From NCBI RefSeq assembly GCF_036983985.1, contig NZ_JALAHQ010000001.1, positions 434,001 through 498,000 on the forward strand: a stretch of 64,000 nt of DNA, read 5' to 3'. The stretch comes from Alishewanella metallidurans (GTDB lineage: Bacteria > Pseudomonadota > Gammaproteobacteria > Enterobacterales > Alteromonadaceae). The notes beneath the pieces were generated by a model, which had not been told where the DNA came from, did not search any database, and was given only the letters and a program-made list of their open reading frames with translations. Below are positions 26,197 through 32,912 of this stretch, piece by piece (positions within the stretch are counted from its first letter, which is position 1; the number at the start of each line of letters is the position of its first letter). The translations under genes and the position numbers were made by a program.

Positions 26197-27051
26197 ATGA
26201 AGAGAAAAGTGCTGGCCTGTATTGATGCATCACCCTACGCCGACGTGGTATCAGACTACGCGATATGGGCGGCAGCAAAACTTGATGTTGCGGTATTGTT
26301 GGTGCATGCATTAGATAAAGCTCAACATACCCAAACCCCCGACTTAAGTGGCAGCATTGGTTTGGGCTCACAAGAACTCTTATTACAGCAGTTGGCTGAG
26401 CTTGATGAAAAGCACGGCAAGCTGGCGTTAGAGCAAGGCCGACAGTTGCTTGATACTGCCAAGTTGCGAGTTGAGCATGCTGGTGTTAGTGCAGTAGCAG
26501 AGCATTTGCGCCATGGCTCTCTATTAGAAACACTCACTGAGCTAGAGGAACAAACGCGTTTAATTGTTATCGGTAAGCGCGGAGTAAGTAGCACCGATGC
26601 GCATGGCCAGATGGGCCAGCATGTTGAGCGGCTGATCAGAAACGTACAAAAACCGATTTTGTTAACACAACAAGCTTACGCTGAGCCAAAACGTATTATG
26701 TTCGCATATGACGGCAGCGCAACGGCATTAAAAAGTCTTGAGATGCTAGCAGCAAGTCCGTTAGTGCATGGTTTACCAATACATTTAGTTATTGCTGGCG
26801 CTGAAGATGATGCGACAAGAATGCAGTTAAGTAGTGCCGCAGAACTATTAAAAACGGCGGGTTTTGATCTGAAAACCGCGATAGTTGAAGGTGAGTCACA
26901 AACAGTATTGCAACAATATCAGCAAGACCACCTAATAGATTTAATGGTAATGGGGGCTTATGGCCATTCGCGTATTCGCCAATTTATTTTAGGTAGTACG
27001 ACAACAGCAATGATCTGCAATGTTAAATGTGCTCTATTAATTTTACGCTAA
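26197..27051 (+). CDS. tandem universal stress protein (UspA family)
   Basis: 284 residues with two Usp domains (about 1-150 and 158-284). The second domain has the ATP-binding pattern G-x2-G-x9-G-S (GAYGHSRIRQFILGS) and the first a similar GKRG motif, so nucleotide binding is likely. An AAGGA site precedes the ATG. It lies 35 bp after the SulP gene and is followed by a weak terminator, so sulP-usp is probably a two-gene operon. Usp partners of SulP transporters are common, and a regulatory role on transport or pH stress is inference. Confidence 0.93.
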   Translation: MKRKVLACIDASPYADVVSDYAIWAAAKLDVAVLLVHALDKAQHTQTPDLSGSIGLGSQELLLQQLAELDEKHGKLALEQGRQLLDTAKLRVEHAGVSAVAEHLRHGSLLETLTELEEQTRLIVIGKRGVSSTDAHGQMGQHVERLIRNVQKPILLTQQAYAEPKRIMFAYDGSATALKSLEMLAASPLVHGLPIHLVIAGAEDDATRMQLSSAAELLKTAGFDLKTAIVEGESQTVLQQYQQDHLIDLMVMGAYGHSRIRQFILGSTTTAMICNVKCALLILR

Positions 27052-27054
27052 ACC

Positions 27055-27080
27055 AAAAAAACGGTTAAAAATCGTTTTTT
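27055..27080 (+). terminator. candidate terminator after the usp gene
   Basis: AAAAAACG (27056-27063) and CGTTTTTT (27073-27080) form an 8-bp, AT-rich stem with a 9-nt loop; the descending arm doubles as the U-tract. It is just after the usp stop. Stability is modest because only two pairs are G-C. Confidence 0.55.
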
Positions 27081-27111
27081 GTTCCCGCAACTCAACTTGG
27101 ACATCGTTACC

Positions 27112-28566
27112 ATGATAAAGCAGCAAAAAAGCCTATTTTGGCTAGCGTTACTGATATGTTTTTTTGTGCCACCGGTATTTGCTGCAACAGGAGGCGTCGA
27201 TTTAGCTCATAGCTTTACCGGTTATGCTGCTATTGCGATCTTTGTTTTAGCTTATGCATTGGTCATGGTAGAAGAAAAAATTCATCTGCGTAAATCGAAG
27301 CCGGTATTAGTAGCGGCCGGCATTATTTGGGTACTTATCGGTTGGCAATATGTGCAAGCGGGCATGCCTGCGCAATCAGAAGCCGCATTTCGTCACACGT
27401 TACTAGAGTTTTCTGAGTTAATGCTGTTTTTGTTGGTAGCCATGACCTACATCAACGCATTAGAAGAACGTCGATTATTCGATGCATTACGCAGTTGGAT
27501 GGTACGAAAAGGGTTTACTTACCGTCAGTTGTTTTGGTTAACTGGCTGTTTGGCCTTCTTTATTTCACCGGTCGCCGATAACTTAACGACAGCATTACTC
27601 ATGTGCGCGGTGGTAATGAAGGTTGCAGAGGGCGATAAGAAATTTATTAACTTGTGTTGTATCAATATTGTTGTCGCCGCCAATGCCGGTGGTGCGTTTA
27701 GCCCGTTTGGTGATATTACCTCATTAATGGTTTGGCAGGCTGGCTTCTTACACTTTGCTGAGTTTTTTGCGCTATTTATCCCGTCATTAGTTAACTTTTT
27801 AGTGCCGGCACTGGTAATGAGTTGGTTTGTTGAAAATCGAAAACCTAGTGCGGTATTAGAAGATGTTGAGCTTAAACGTGGTGCGCTGAGAATCTTAGTT
27901 CTGTTTCTATTAACTATTGCCACCGCGGTAACTTGTCATGCCGTATTGCACTTGCCGCCAGTGCTAGGGATGATGACTGGTTTGGGCTATTTACAGTTTT
28001 TTGGTTATTTTTTACGGGTGTCTTTACCTGGTTCATTGGCGCGCAAGAAGGCACTGGCTGAGCGCGCTGGTGACGAAGAGCGCATTCGCTCGTTAGGTCA
28101 GGTGGTGCCCTTTGATGTGTTTAGTCGGGTAGCTCGCGCAGAATGGGATACCTTATTGTTTTTCTATGGCGTAGTAATGTGTGTTGGTGGGCTGGGCTTT
28201 ATTGGCTACTTAGCCATGTTATCTGATGTGTTATACACGCAGTGGGATGCAACATCAGCCAACGTGGTGCTGGGCTTAATATCTGCAGTAGTCGACAATA
28301 TTCCCGTGATGTTTGCCGTACTTACTATGCAGCCCGAAATGTCGCACGGTCATTGGTTATTGATTACCTTAACGGCGGGGGTGGGCGGTAGCTTACTTTC
28401 TATTGGTTCTGCCGCTGGTGTCGCACTTATGGGGTCAGCCCGCGGCGCGTACACCTTTATTGGCCATCTAAAATGGGCCCCAGTAATCTTTTTAGGCTAT
28501 GTCGCCAGTATTTTGGTGCACTTTTGGATAAATAGTACCAGTTTTTCAGTTTTTAGTGCGGGTTGA
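27112..28566 (+). CDS. nhaD: NhaD-type Na+/H+ antiporter (copy 1)
   Basis: 484 residues from the ATG at 27112 (an in-frame TTG lies 11 codons upstream). An N-terminal signal or first helix ends in PPVFAAT, followed by about 12 membrane helices of the ion-transporter (IT) superfamily. The two inverted-repeat DN motifs are intact: SPVADNLTTAL (Asp156) and SAVVDNIPVMF. The loop LLEFSELMLFLLVAMTYINALEERRLF is a family signature. It should exchange Na+ (or Li+) out for H+ in at alkaline pH. It is followed 82 bp later by a close paralogue on the same strand. Confidence 0.92.
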   Translation: MIKQQKSLFWLALLICFFVPPVFAATGGVDLAHSFTGYAAIAIFVLAYALVMVEEKIHLRKSKPVLVAAGIIWVLIGWQYVQAGMPAQSEAAFRHTLLEFSELMLFLLVAMTYINALEERRLFDALRSWMVRKGFTYRQLFWLTGCLAFFISPVADNLTTALLMCAVVMKVAEGDKKFINLCCINIVVAANAGGAFSPFGDITSLMVWQAGFLHFAEFFALFIPSLVNFLVPALVMSWFVENRKPSAVLEDVELKRGALRILVLFLLTIATAVTCHAVLHLPPVLGMMTGLGYLQFFGYFLRVSLPGSLARKKALAERAGDEERIRSLGQVVPFDVFSRVARAEWDTLLFFYGVVMCVGGLGFIGYLAMLSDVLYTQWDATSANVVLGLISAVVDNIPVMFAVLTMQPEMSHGHWLLITLTAGVGGSLLSIGSAAGVALMGSARGAYTFIGHLKWAPVIFLGYVASILVHFWINSTSFSVFSAG

Positions 28567-28590
28567 GTAATTTTTTTATGCAAATTGCTT

Positions 28591-28596
28591 TATAAT
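28591..28596 (+). promoter_or_regulatory. candidate -10 of the second nhaD gene
   Basis: A perfect TATAAT lies 52 bp upstream of the GTG start of the second antiporter; no good -35 is visible at 16-18 bp. Transcription would begin beside a hairpin (CGCCC 28601-28605 with GGGCG 28616-28620), which would cap the 5' end of the leader. Confidence 0.45.
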
Positions 28597-28648
28597 GCGC
28601 CGCCCGGTATCCACTGGGCGCCATTCTTCCAGAACTGAGGACAAAATT

Positions 28649-30091
28649 GTGAAGCAGTCTGTGCTGTACCTGTTGATATGCGCGTTATTCTCTCCTGCTG
28701 TTTTTGCCACTACCGGCGAATTAAATCTGACTTTAGCTCCCATCGGCATTATTTCGCTGGTGTTATTTGGCCTTGCATACCTGCTGGTAATGGCTGAAGA
28801 AAAAATTCATTTGCGTAAATCAAAACCTGTACTGGTAGCCGCAGGTATTATCTGGGCACTTATTGCCTGGAAATATATGCAGGAAGGCATCCCAGGTGTG
28901 ACATCGGACGCGTTTCGCCATGCCTTGCTTGAGTTTTCTGAGCTGATGCTATTTTTGTTAGTCGCTATGACCTATATCAATGCGCTGGAAGAGCGCCGTT
29001 TATTTGATGCATTACGTGCTTGGATGATCCGTCGCGGTTTTAGCTACCGTACATTATTCTGGATAAGCGGTGTGCTCGCCTTTGTTATTTCCTCTTTTGC
29101 TAACAACATGACCACCGCAATGCTGATGTGTGCTGTGGTAATGAAAGTAGCAGAAGGCGATAAACGCTTTATTAACCTTACCTGTGTCAATATTGTCATT
29201 GCCGCCAATGCCGGTGGTGCCTTTATTCCTTTTGGTGACATAACCACCCTAATGGTGTGGCAAGCGGGTATCGTTACTTTTAACGAATTCTTTACGTTGT
29301 TTATACCGGCAGTAGTTAACTATATCGTGCCGGCAATTATTATGAGTTTCTTCGTTGAAAGGCGTTATCCTGCTGCATTACAAGAAGAAGTAGAGTTAAA
29401 GCGCGGCGCGCTGCGTATTTTGACTTTATTCCTAATTACTATTGCCATTGCTGTGCTTTACCATTCTTGGTTAGATTTACCGCCGGTACTAGGCATGATG
29501 ACAGGTTTAGGCTTGCTACAGTTCTTTGGCTTCTTCTTACGTAAAACCTTGCCAGGTTCACTGGCGCGTAAAAAGGCCATGGCTGAACGTAACGGTGATA
29601 TGGAGCGTATTCGTTCATTAGGTCAAGTTGTACCTTTTGATGTGTTTAACCGTATTGCGCGCGCCGAGTGGGATACCTTACTGTTTTTCTATGGCGTAGT
29701 AATGTGTGTTGGCGGTTTAGGTTACATAGGTTATTTAGAAATGTTGTCGGTTAGCTTATACGGTGGTGGTAACCCAACAACAGCCAACGTTATTTTAGGT
29801 TTAATGTCGTCAGTGGTTGATAACATTCCTGTTATGTTTGCAGTGTTAACCATGCAGCCTGATATGTCACACGGCCAATGGTTACTTATTACTTTAACGG
29901 CAGGTGTTGGTGGTAGCTTACTGTCTATTGGCTCTGCTGCAGGCGTGGCGTTAATGGGCCAAGCCCGTGGATATTATACCTTTGTTGGCCATTTAAAGTG
30001 GGCGCCGGTAATATTACTTGGCTACGCCGCAAGTGTGGCAACCCATTTATATTTAAACGCCGACTTATTTGAAATATTTGGTCGCCCTTAG
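28649..30091 (+). CDS. nhaD: NhaD-type Na+/H+ antiporter (copy 2, diverged)
   Basis: 480 residues from the GTG at 28649, which has GAGG (28637-28640) at ideal spacing; the open frame upstream to 28595 would cross the promoter. It is a close paralogue of copy 1 along the whole length (shared EEKIHLRKSKPVLVAAGIIW, INALEERRLFDALR, VVDNIPVMFAVLTMQP). The first DN motif reads SSFANNMTTAM: the aspartate of copy 1 is Asn152 here, while the second DN is kept. A signal-like N-terminus precedes about 12 helices. Copies may differ in ion, pH range or coupling. Divergence after a tandem duplication is inferred. Confidence 0.9.
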   Translation: MKQSVLYLLICALFSPAVFATTGELNLTLAPIGIISLVLFGLAYLLVMAEEKIHLRKSKPVLVAAGIIWALIAWKYMQEGIPGVTSDAFRHALLEFSELMLFLLVAMTYINALEERRLFDALRAWMIRRGFSYRTLFWISGVLAFVISSFANNMTTAMLMCAVVMKVAEGDKRFINLTCVNIVIAANAGGAFIPFGDITTLMVWQAGIVTFNEFFTLFIPAVVNYIVPAIIMSFFVERRYPAALQEEVELKRGALRILTLFLITIAIAVLYHSWLDLPPVLGMMTGLGLLQFFGFFLRKTLPGSLARKKAMAERNGDMERIRSLGQVVPFDVFNRIARAEWDTLLFFYGVVMCVGGLGYIGYLEMLSVSLYGGGNPTTANVILGLMSSVVDNIPVMFAVLTMQPDMSHGQWLLITLTAGVGGSLLSIGSAAGVALMGQARGYYTFVGHLKWAPVILLGYAASVATHLYLNADLFEIFGRP

Positions 30092-30104
30092 GCAACGAGT
30101 ATCA

Positions 30105-30139
30105 GCCCTAAAGTACTGCTAATTGTAGTGCATTAGGGC
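30105..30139 (+). repeat. hairpin between nhaD copy 2 and the ABM gene
   Basis: GCCCTAA (30105-30111) and TTAGGGC (30133-30139) are perfect 7-bp arms with a 21-nt loop holding a few further pairs. No T-run follows; it lies 16 bp before the ABM start codon, near its GAGGACAAGG ribosome-binding site. It may be a leader hairpin or a rho-dependent end. Confidence 0.35.
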
Positions 30140-30155
30140 AAAATGAGGACAAGGT

Positions 30156-30506
30156 ATGTCGAAAAAAGTTTATTGTATTGCGCAGTTTTTACCTAAAGAA
30201 GGTAAGGCTGATGAGCTATTTAACGTATTACAAGGCTTAGAACCAAATACTACGCGCGAAGACGGTTGTTTGCAGTATGTTGTAACACGGCAAATCAGTA
30301 GCCCGTTTGCTGAGGGTAAAAGTTTCCCTATCGCGTTTAACGAAATTTGGGCCGATATCGCTAGCTTTGAAGCTCACTGTCAGCGTAAAGAAATTACCGA
30401 GTTTTTTGCTACCTACTGCACTGCAGAAACCGGTTTAGCGGCAGACTGGAATGTTTGTATTTACAGCGACGAGCCGGTAAATTTTGATGCACCTAAGTTA
30501 GCTTAG
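30156..30506 (+). CDS. antibiotic-biosynthesis-monooxygenase-like (ABM) domain protein
   Basis: 116 residues, a single ABM-fold domain related to YgiN-type quinol monooxygenases (VYCIAQFLPKEGKADELFNVLQGLEPNTTRE; FNEIWADIASFEAHCQRKEITEFF). Such dimeric small proteins oxidise quinols or act on reactive carbonyl-type metabolites; the substrate cannot be read here. It sits between the NhaD pair and a DCC-family gene on the same strand. Confidence 0.85.
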   Translation: MSKKVYCIAQFLPKEGKADELFNVLQGLEPNTTREDGCLQYVVTRQISSPFAEGKSFPIAFNEIWADIASFEAHCQRKEITEFFATYCTAETGLAADWNVCIYSDEPVNFDAPKLA

Positions 30507-30586
30507 CTATACTGGTTAATGTTGAACACCGAGGTTATTACAACGTAAAAGCCTTGGTGTAATAAACAATATAACTGGAGCTAAAT

Positions 30587-30994
30587 GTGCCAACACCCGT
30601 CGAAATATTACTTATTTATGATAAAGACTGCCCAGTGTGCAATGCGTTTAGTCAAGTCGTGCGTATTCGGCAGAGTGTGGGTGAGCTAACGCTGATAAAT
30701 GCGCGCGAGAATAGCGATATTTTGGCGCAAGTGACTGCGAAAGGCTTTAATATTGATCAGGCTATGGTGCTTAAAATCGGCGATAGCTGGTACAGCGGCG
30801 CCGATGCGATGCATATGCTTGCGCTTATTAGCAGTCAATCTGGTTGGTTTAATCGTTTAAATTATTGGCTATTTAAATCGCCAACTAGGGCAAAGTACCT
30901 TTACCCAATGTTGCGCGGATGCCGAAATCTGCTGTTAAAACTACTTGGTAAGAGCAAGATTAATAATCTTGGCAGCGATGATAGCCATCGCTGA
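30587..30994 (+). CDS. DCC-family thiol-disulfide oxidoreductase-like protein (DUF393)
   Basis: 135 residues from a GTG at 30587 with TGGAG 6 bp upstream (an ATG at 30585 is in another frame). The N-terminal motif YDKDCPVCN (Cys15 and Cys18) gives the DxxCPxC signature for which the family is named, resembling a thioredoxin active site. The C-terminal part is basic and hydrophobic (LYPMLRGCRNLLLKLLGK), possibly membrane-associated. The redox partner is unknown. A perfect 8-bp hairpin overlaps the stop codon. Confidence 0.88.
   Translation: MPTPVEILLIYDKDCPVCNAFSQVVRIRQSVGELTLINARENSDILAQVTAKGFNIDQAMVLKIGDSWYSGADAMHMLALISSQSGWFNRLNYWLFKSPTRAKYLYPMLRGCRNLLLKLLGKSKINNLGSDDSHR
30973..30993. repeat. 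8-bp inverted repeat overlapping the DCC-gene stop
   Basis: CAGCGATG (30973-30980), loop ATAGC, CATCGCTG (30986-30993); the right arm covers the TGA stop. No U-tract follows on the plus strand. It lies between convergent genes, so it may end transcription from both sides weakly. Confidence 0.45.
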
Positions 30995-31013
30995 TGTAGA
31001 AAAATTATTAAAC

Positions 31014-31739
31014 TTAAGCAGAAAAAATAAGCTTTTCGTTCAGTTTTTTCGGTAATTGCTGTAAATCATCAATATTACTACTTACTATCACGATATTTGC
31101 TTTAGGCATTGCCATGGCCAACCCTAAATACTGTTGATCTGAAAATTGGGCAACAAAATCAAGTTCTGCCTGTTGAGGGACGACAAAAATGGTGGCGTAA
31201 CCCGTCGCGGTTTTTACGGCGAGATGCAGTGAACGTATACCTTCGAAGGTGCAGTAACGCGCGTATATAATGTCATCTTGCCAATTGTCTAAGTGCGCAT
31301 CAAAGCTAGCAAGTTTTAAATTTACGTCAGCTAGTGATTGTGTACTCGCCTGTTGTAATAATTTCGCTTCTTCTTTGTGTACATGCGCCAGCGCATGCTC
31401 GCCAATATTGCTTATTGTACTGTTGTTATAAAGCTGAATGCCAAGCGTAGCAAATAGCGCGATACTGGCTGCCATGGTTAGTGGTACAAACCAGCTGCGT
31501 TGAATTTTAGTTGACGCCTTTGCCAGTTGTGCGTTATTTGCTATCGGTATTTGCAGTAAACGTTCGCTAAGCATAGGCGGAATTGGCACCTGTAATGCAT
31601 CATCTAAAGCCAAATGTTGCTGTTGTAATTCAAATGCAAACTGCGCTAAATCGGGATCTTGAGCTATTGCTGCTAGTACCTTGGGCTCAGTACTAAACGG
31701 GTTCACTAATAATATTTGTTGTAAGGTTAAATTATCCAT
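31014..31739 (-). CDS. DUF3379 family membrane protein, probable anti-sigma factor
   Basis: 241 residues from the ATG at 31739; the open frame further upstream lies inside the sigma gene. The cytoplasmic N-terminal part (MDNLTLQQILLVNPFSTEP...PDLAQFAFELQQQ) is followed by one membrane helix (about 90-110, FVPLTMAASIALFATLGIQL) and a periplasmic C-terminal domain, the layout of anti-sigma factors. Its start overlaps the sigma-factor stop by 8 bp. DUF3379 proteins commonly accompany an ECF sigma gene in Alteromonadales, so it likely controls that sigma factor, though direct binding is inferred. Confidence 0.85.
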   Translation of the reverse strand: MDNLTLQQILLVNPFSTEPKVLAAIAQDPDLAQFAFELQQQHLALDDALQVPIPPMLSERLLQIPIANNAQLAKASTKIQRSWFVPLTMAASIALFATLGIQLYNNSTISNIGEHALAHVHKEEAKLLQQASTQSLADVNLKLASFDAHLDNWQDDIIYARYCTFEGIRSLHLAVKTATGYATIFVVPQQAELDFVAQFSDQQYLGLAMAMPKANIVIVSSNIDDLQQLPKKLNEKLIFSA

Positions 31740-32394
31740 GACTAGGCTCCCGTTGTGCATTAAGGTTATCACGCAGCATGTTACGGGCGCGAAACAAGCG
31801 GGTGTTAACGGTATTAACATTTAGCTGCAATAACTGAGCAATTTCGTCACTGCTAAAACCGCCAAGCGCTTGCAGTACTAAGGGTTCTCTATATTCCTCT
31901 GCTAACGCAGCAATATGACGGCGTAATATTAAGTTGTCGTAATTTTGCTCTGCACTTAGCTGTTCGGTGTCAGCTAAACTGTCTTGCTCAGTGGCATCAT
32001 CATAAGCAAATTGTTTGCGCTCAAAGCGGCGCGCATTTTCACGGCGTAATATAGTAATTAACCAGGCTTTTGCCGCATTGACGTCTAATAGGCTATCGAG
32101 GTTTTTCCATGCGCGTAAGAAGGTTTCTTGTGTAAGATCTTGCGCAACTTCGCGATCTTTCGTTAGCCAAAAGCCATAACGAAAAATGTCTGCATGGTAA
32201 TGTTGCACCAATAGCTCATAGCGCTGCTGCTTATTATCCGTTAATTGAAATACGGCGGCGCTACTGGCAATAGGAGTGTTGCTTTGGCTTGATTTAATAA
32301 GTTGCTCACTCATAGATAAAGCGTCATTTGCCGCTGAGTTAGCTGCTAGCCTAACGTTATTTTGCCGTGCTGGCAAAAAATGAACATTGCCCAT
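31732..32394 (-). CDS. ECF-type sigma-70 factor
   Basis: 220 residues. Region 2 (about 62-125: HADIFRYGFWLTKDREVAQDLTQETFLRAW, INTRRE-type end) and region 4 (about 160-210: YREPLVLQALGGFSSDEIAQLLQLNVNTVNTRLFRAR) are intact; regions 1.1 and 3 are absent, as in ECF sigmas. The first ~57 residues are a poorly conserved extension, and ATG 32313 would shorten it by 27. No convincing SD sequence precedes either start. The overlapping DUF3379 gene is the likely anti-sigma partner. The stress signal is unknown. Confidence 0.9.
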   Translation of the reverse strand: MGNVHFLPARQNNVRLAANSAANDALSMSEQLIKSSQSNTPIASSAAVFQLTDNKQQRYELLVQHYHADIFRYGFWLTKDREVAQDLTQETFLRAWKNLDSLLDVNAAKAWLITILRRENARRFERKQFAYDDATEQDSLADTEQLSAEQNYDNLILRRHIAALAEEYREPLVLQALGGFSSDEIAQLLQLNVNTVNTRLFRARNMLRDNLNAQREPSHG

Positions 32395-32460
32395 GATTTA
32401 AACTTATATACGCGTTTAATTGAGCTATAAGAACGGAGGATGAAAAGAAATATTTCAGCG

Positions 32461-32499
32461 GTTCATTAATTTATCCTTCTTGATGATAAATTAATGAAC
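32461..32499. repeat. perfect 15-bp palindrome between the 91-aa gene and the sigma gene
   Basis: GTTCATTAATTTATC (32461-32475), 9-nt spacer, GATAAATTAATGAAC (32485-32499), a perfect inverted repeat. The right arm includes the TAA stop of the 91-aa gene. There is no U-tract on either side, so it is not a canonical terminator; it may be an operator or a transcript-end hairpin. The sigma start lies 67 bp away on the minus strand. Confidence 0.8.
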
Positions 32500-32766
32500 A
32501 CGATATAAACGACAGAAAAAGTCGATAACGGCATCAGCATCTAGGCTACTGAAACGAACTTTACGTTTAGCCATAATGGCTTGGCCTAATGTTTTTAACG
32601 AATGCTCTAATGGTAAACCACAAGGGCGCTCTAGTTCATGATCAGCAAATAAGAAGTTTAACGCTGTGCTCGCATAAGATTTACCCGGTGCGATAGATAC
32701 CAATTCTAGTTCTTGTAAACGCACACCTAGGTTGCGAATTTTCTCTAAACGGTAAGTCTCATTCAT
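32491..32766 (-). CDS. hypothetical protein (91 residues)
   Basis: 91 residues, not recognised. It is soluble and without signal peptide, cysteine motif or membrane helix. Charged stretches RLEKIRNLGVRLQELELVSIAPG and EHSLKTLGQAIMAKRKVRFSSLDADAVIDFF are predicted mostly helical. The gene lies upstream of the ECF sigma/DUF3379 pair on the same strand, 96 bp before the sigma start, with a perfect palindrome at its stop. Its coding look is supported by a good GGAGCC-type site before the ATG. A role with the sigma factor is speculation. Confidence 0.65.
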   Translation of the reverse strand: MNETYRLEKIRNLGVRLQELELVSIAPGKSYASTALNFLFADHELERPCGLPLEHSLKTLGQAIMAKRKVRFSSLDADAVIDFFCRLYRVH

Positions 32767-32912
32767 GGCTGGCTCCGTATTCTCTTTGCTCTGTTAAGCA
32801 GCGTATCGACCAGATAAGCAGATTCTTTAATTAAACTAAAAAATGACCAGCACAGCAGCACGACTTTTTGCTAGTATAGCCGCCATAAATGCTGGTTTAG
32901 CTAAGGTAATAC

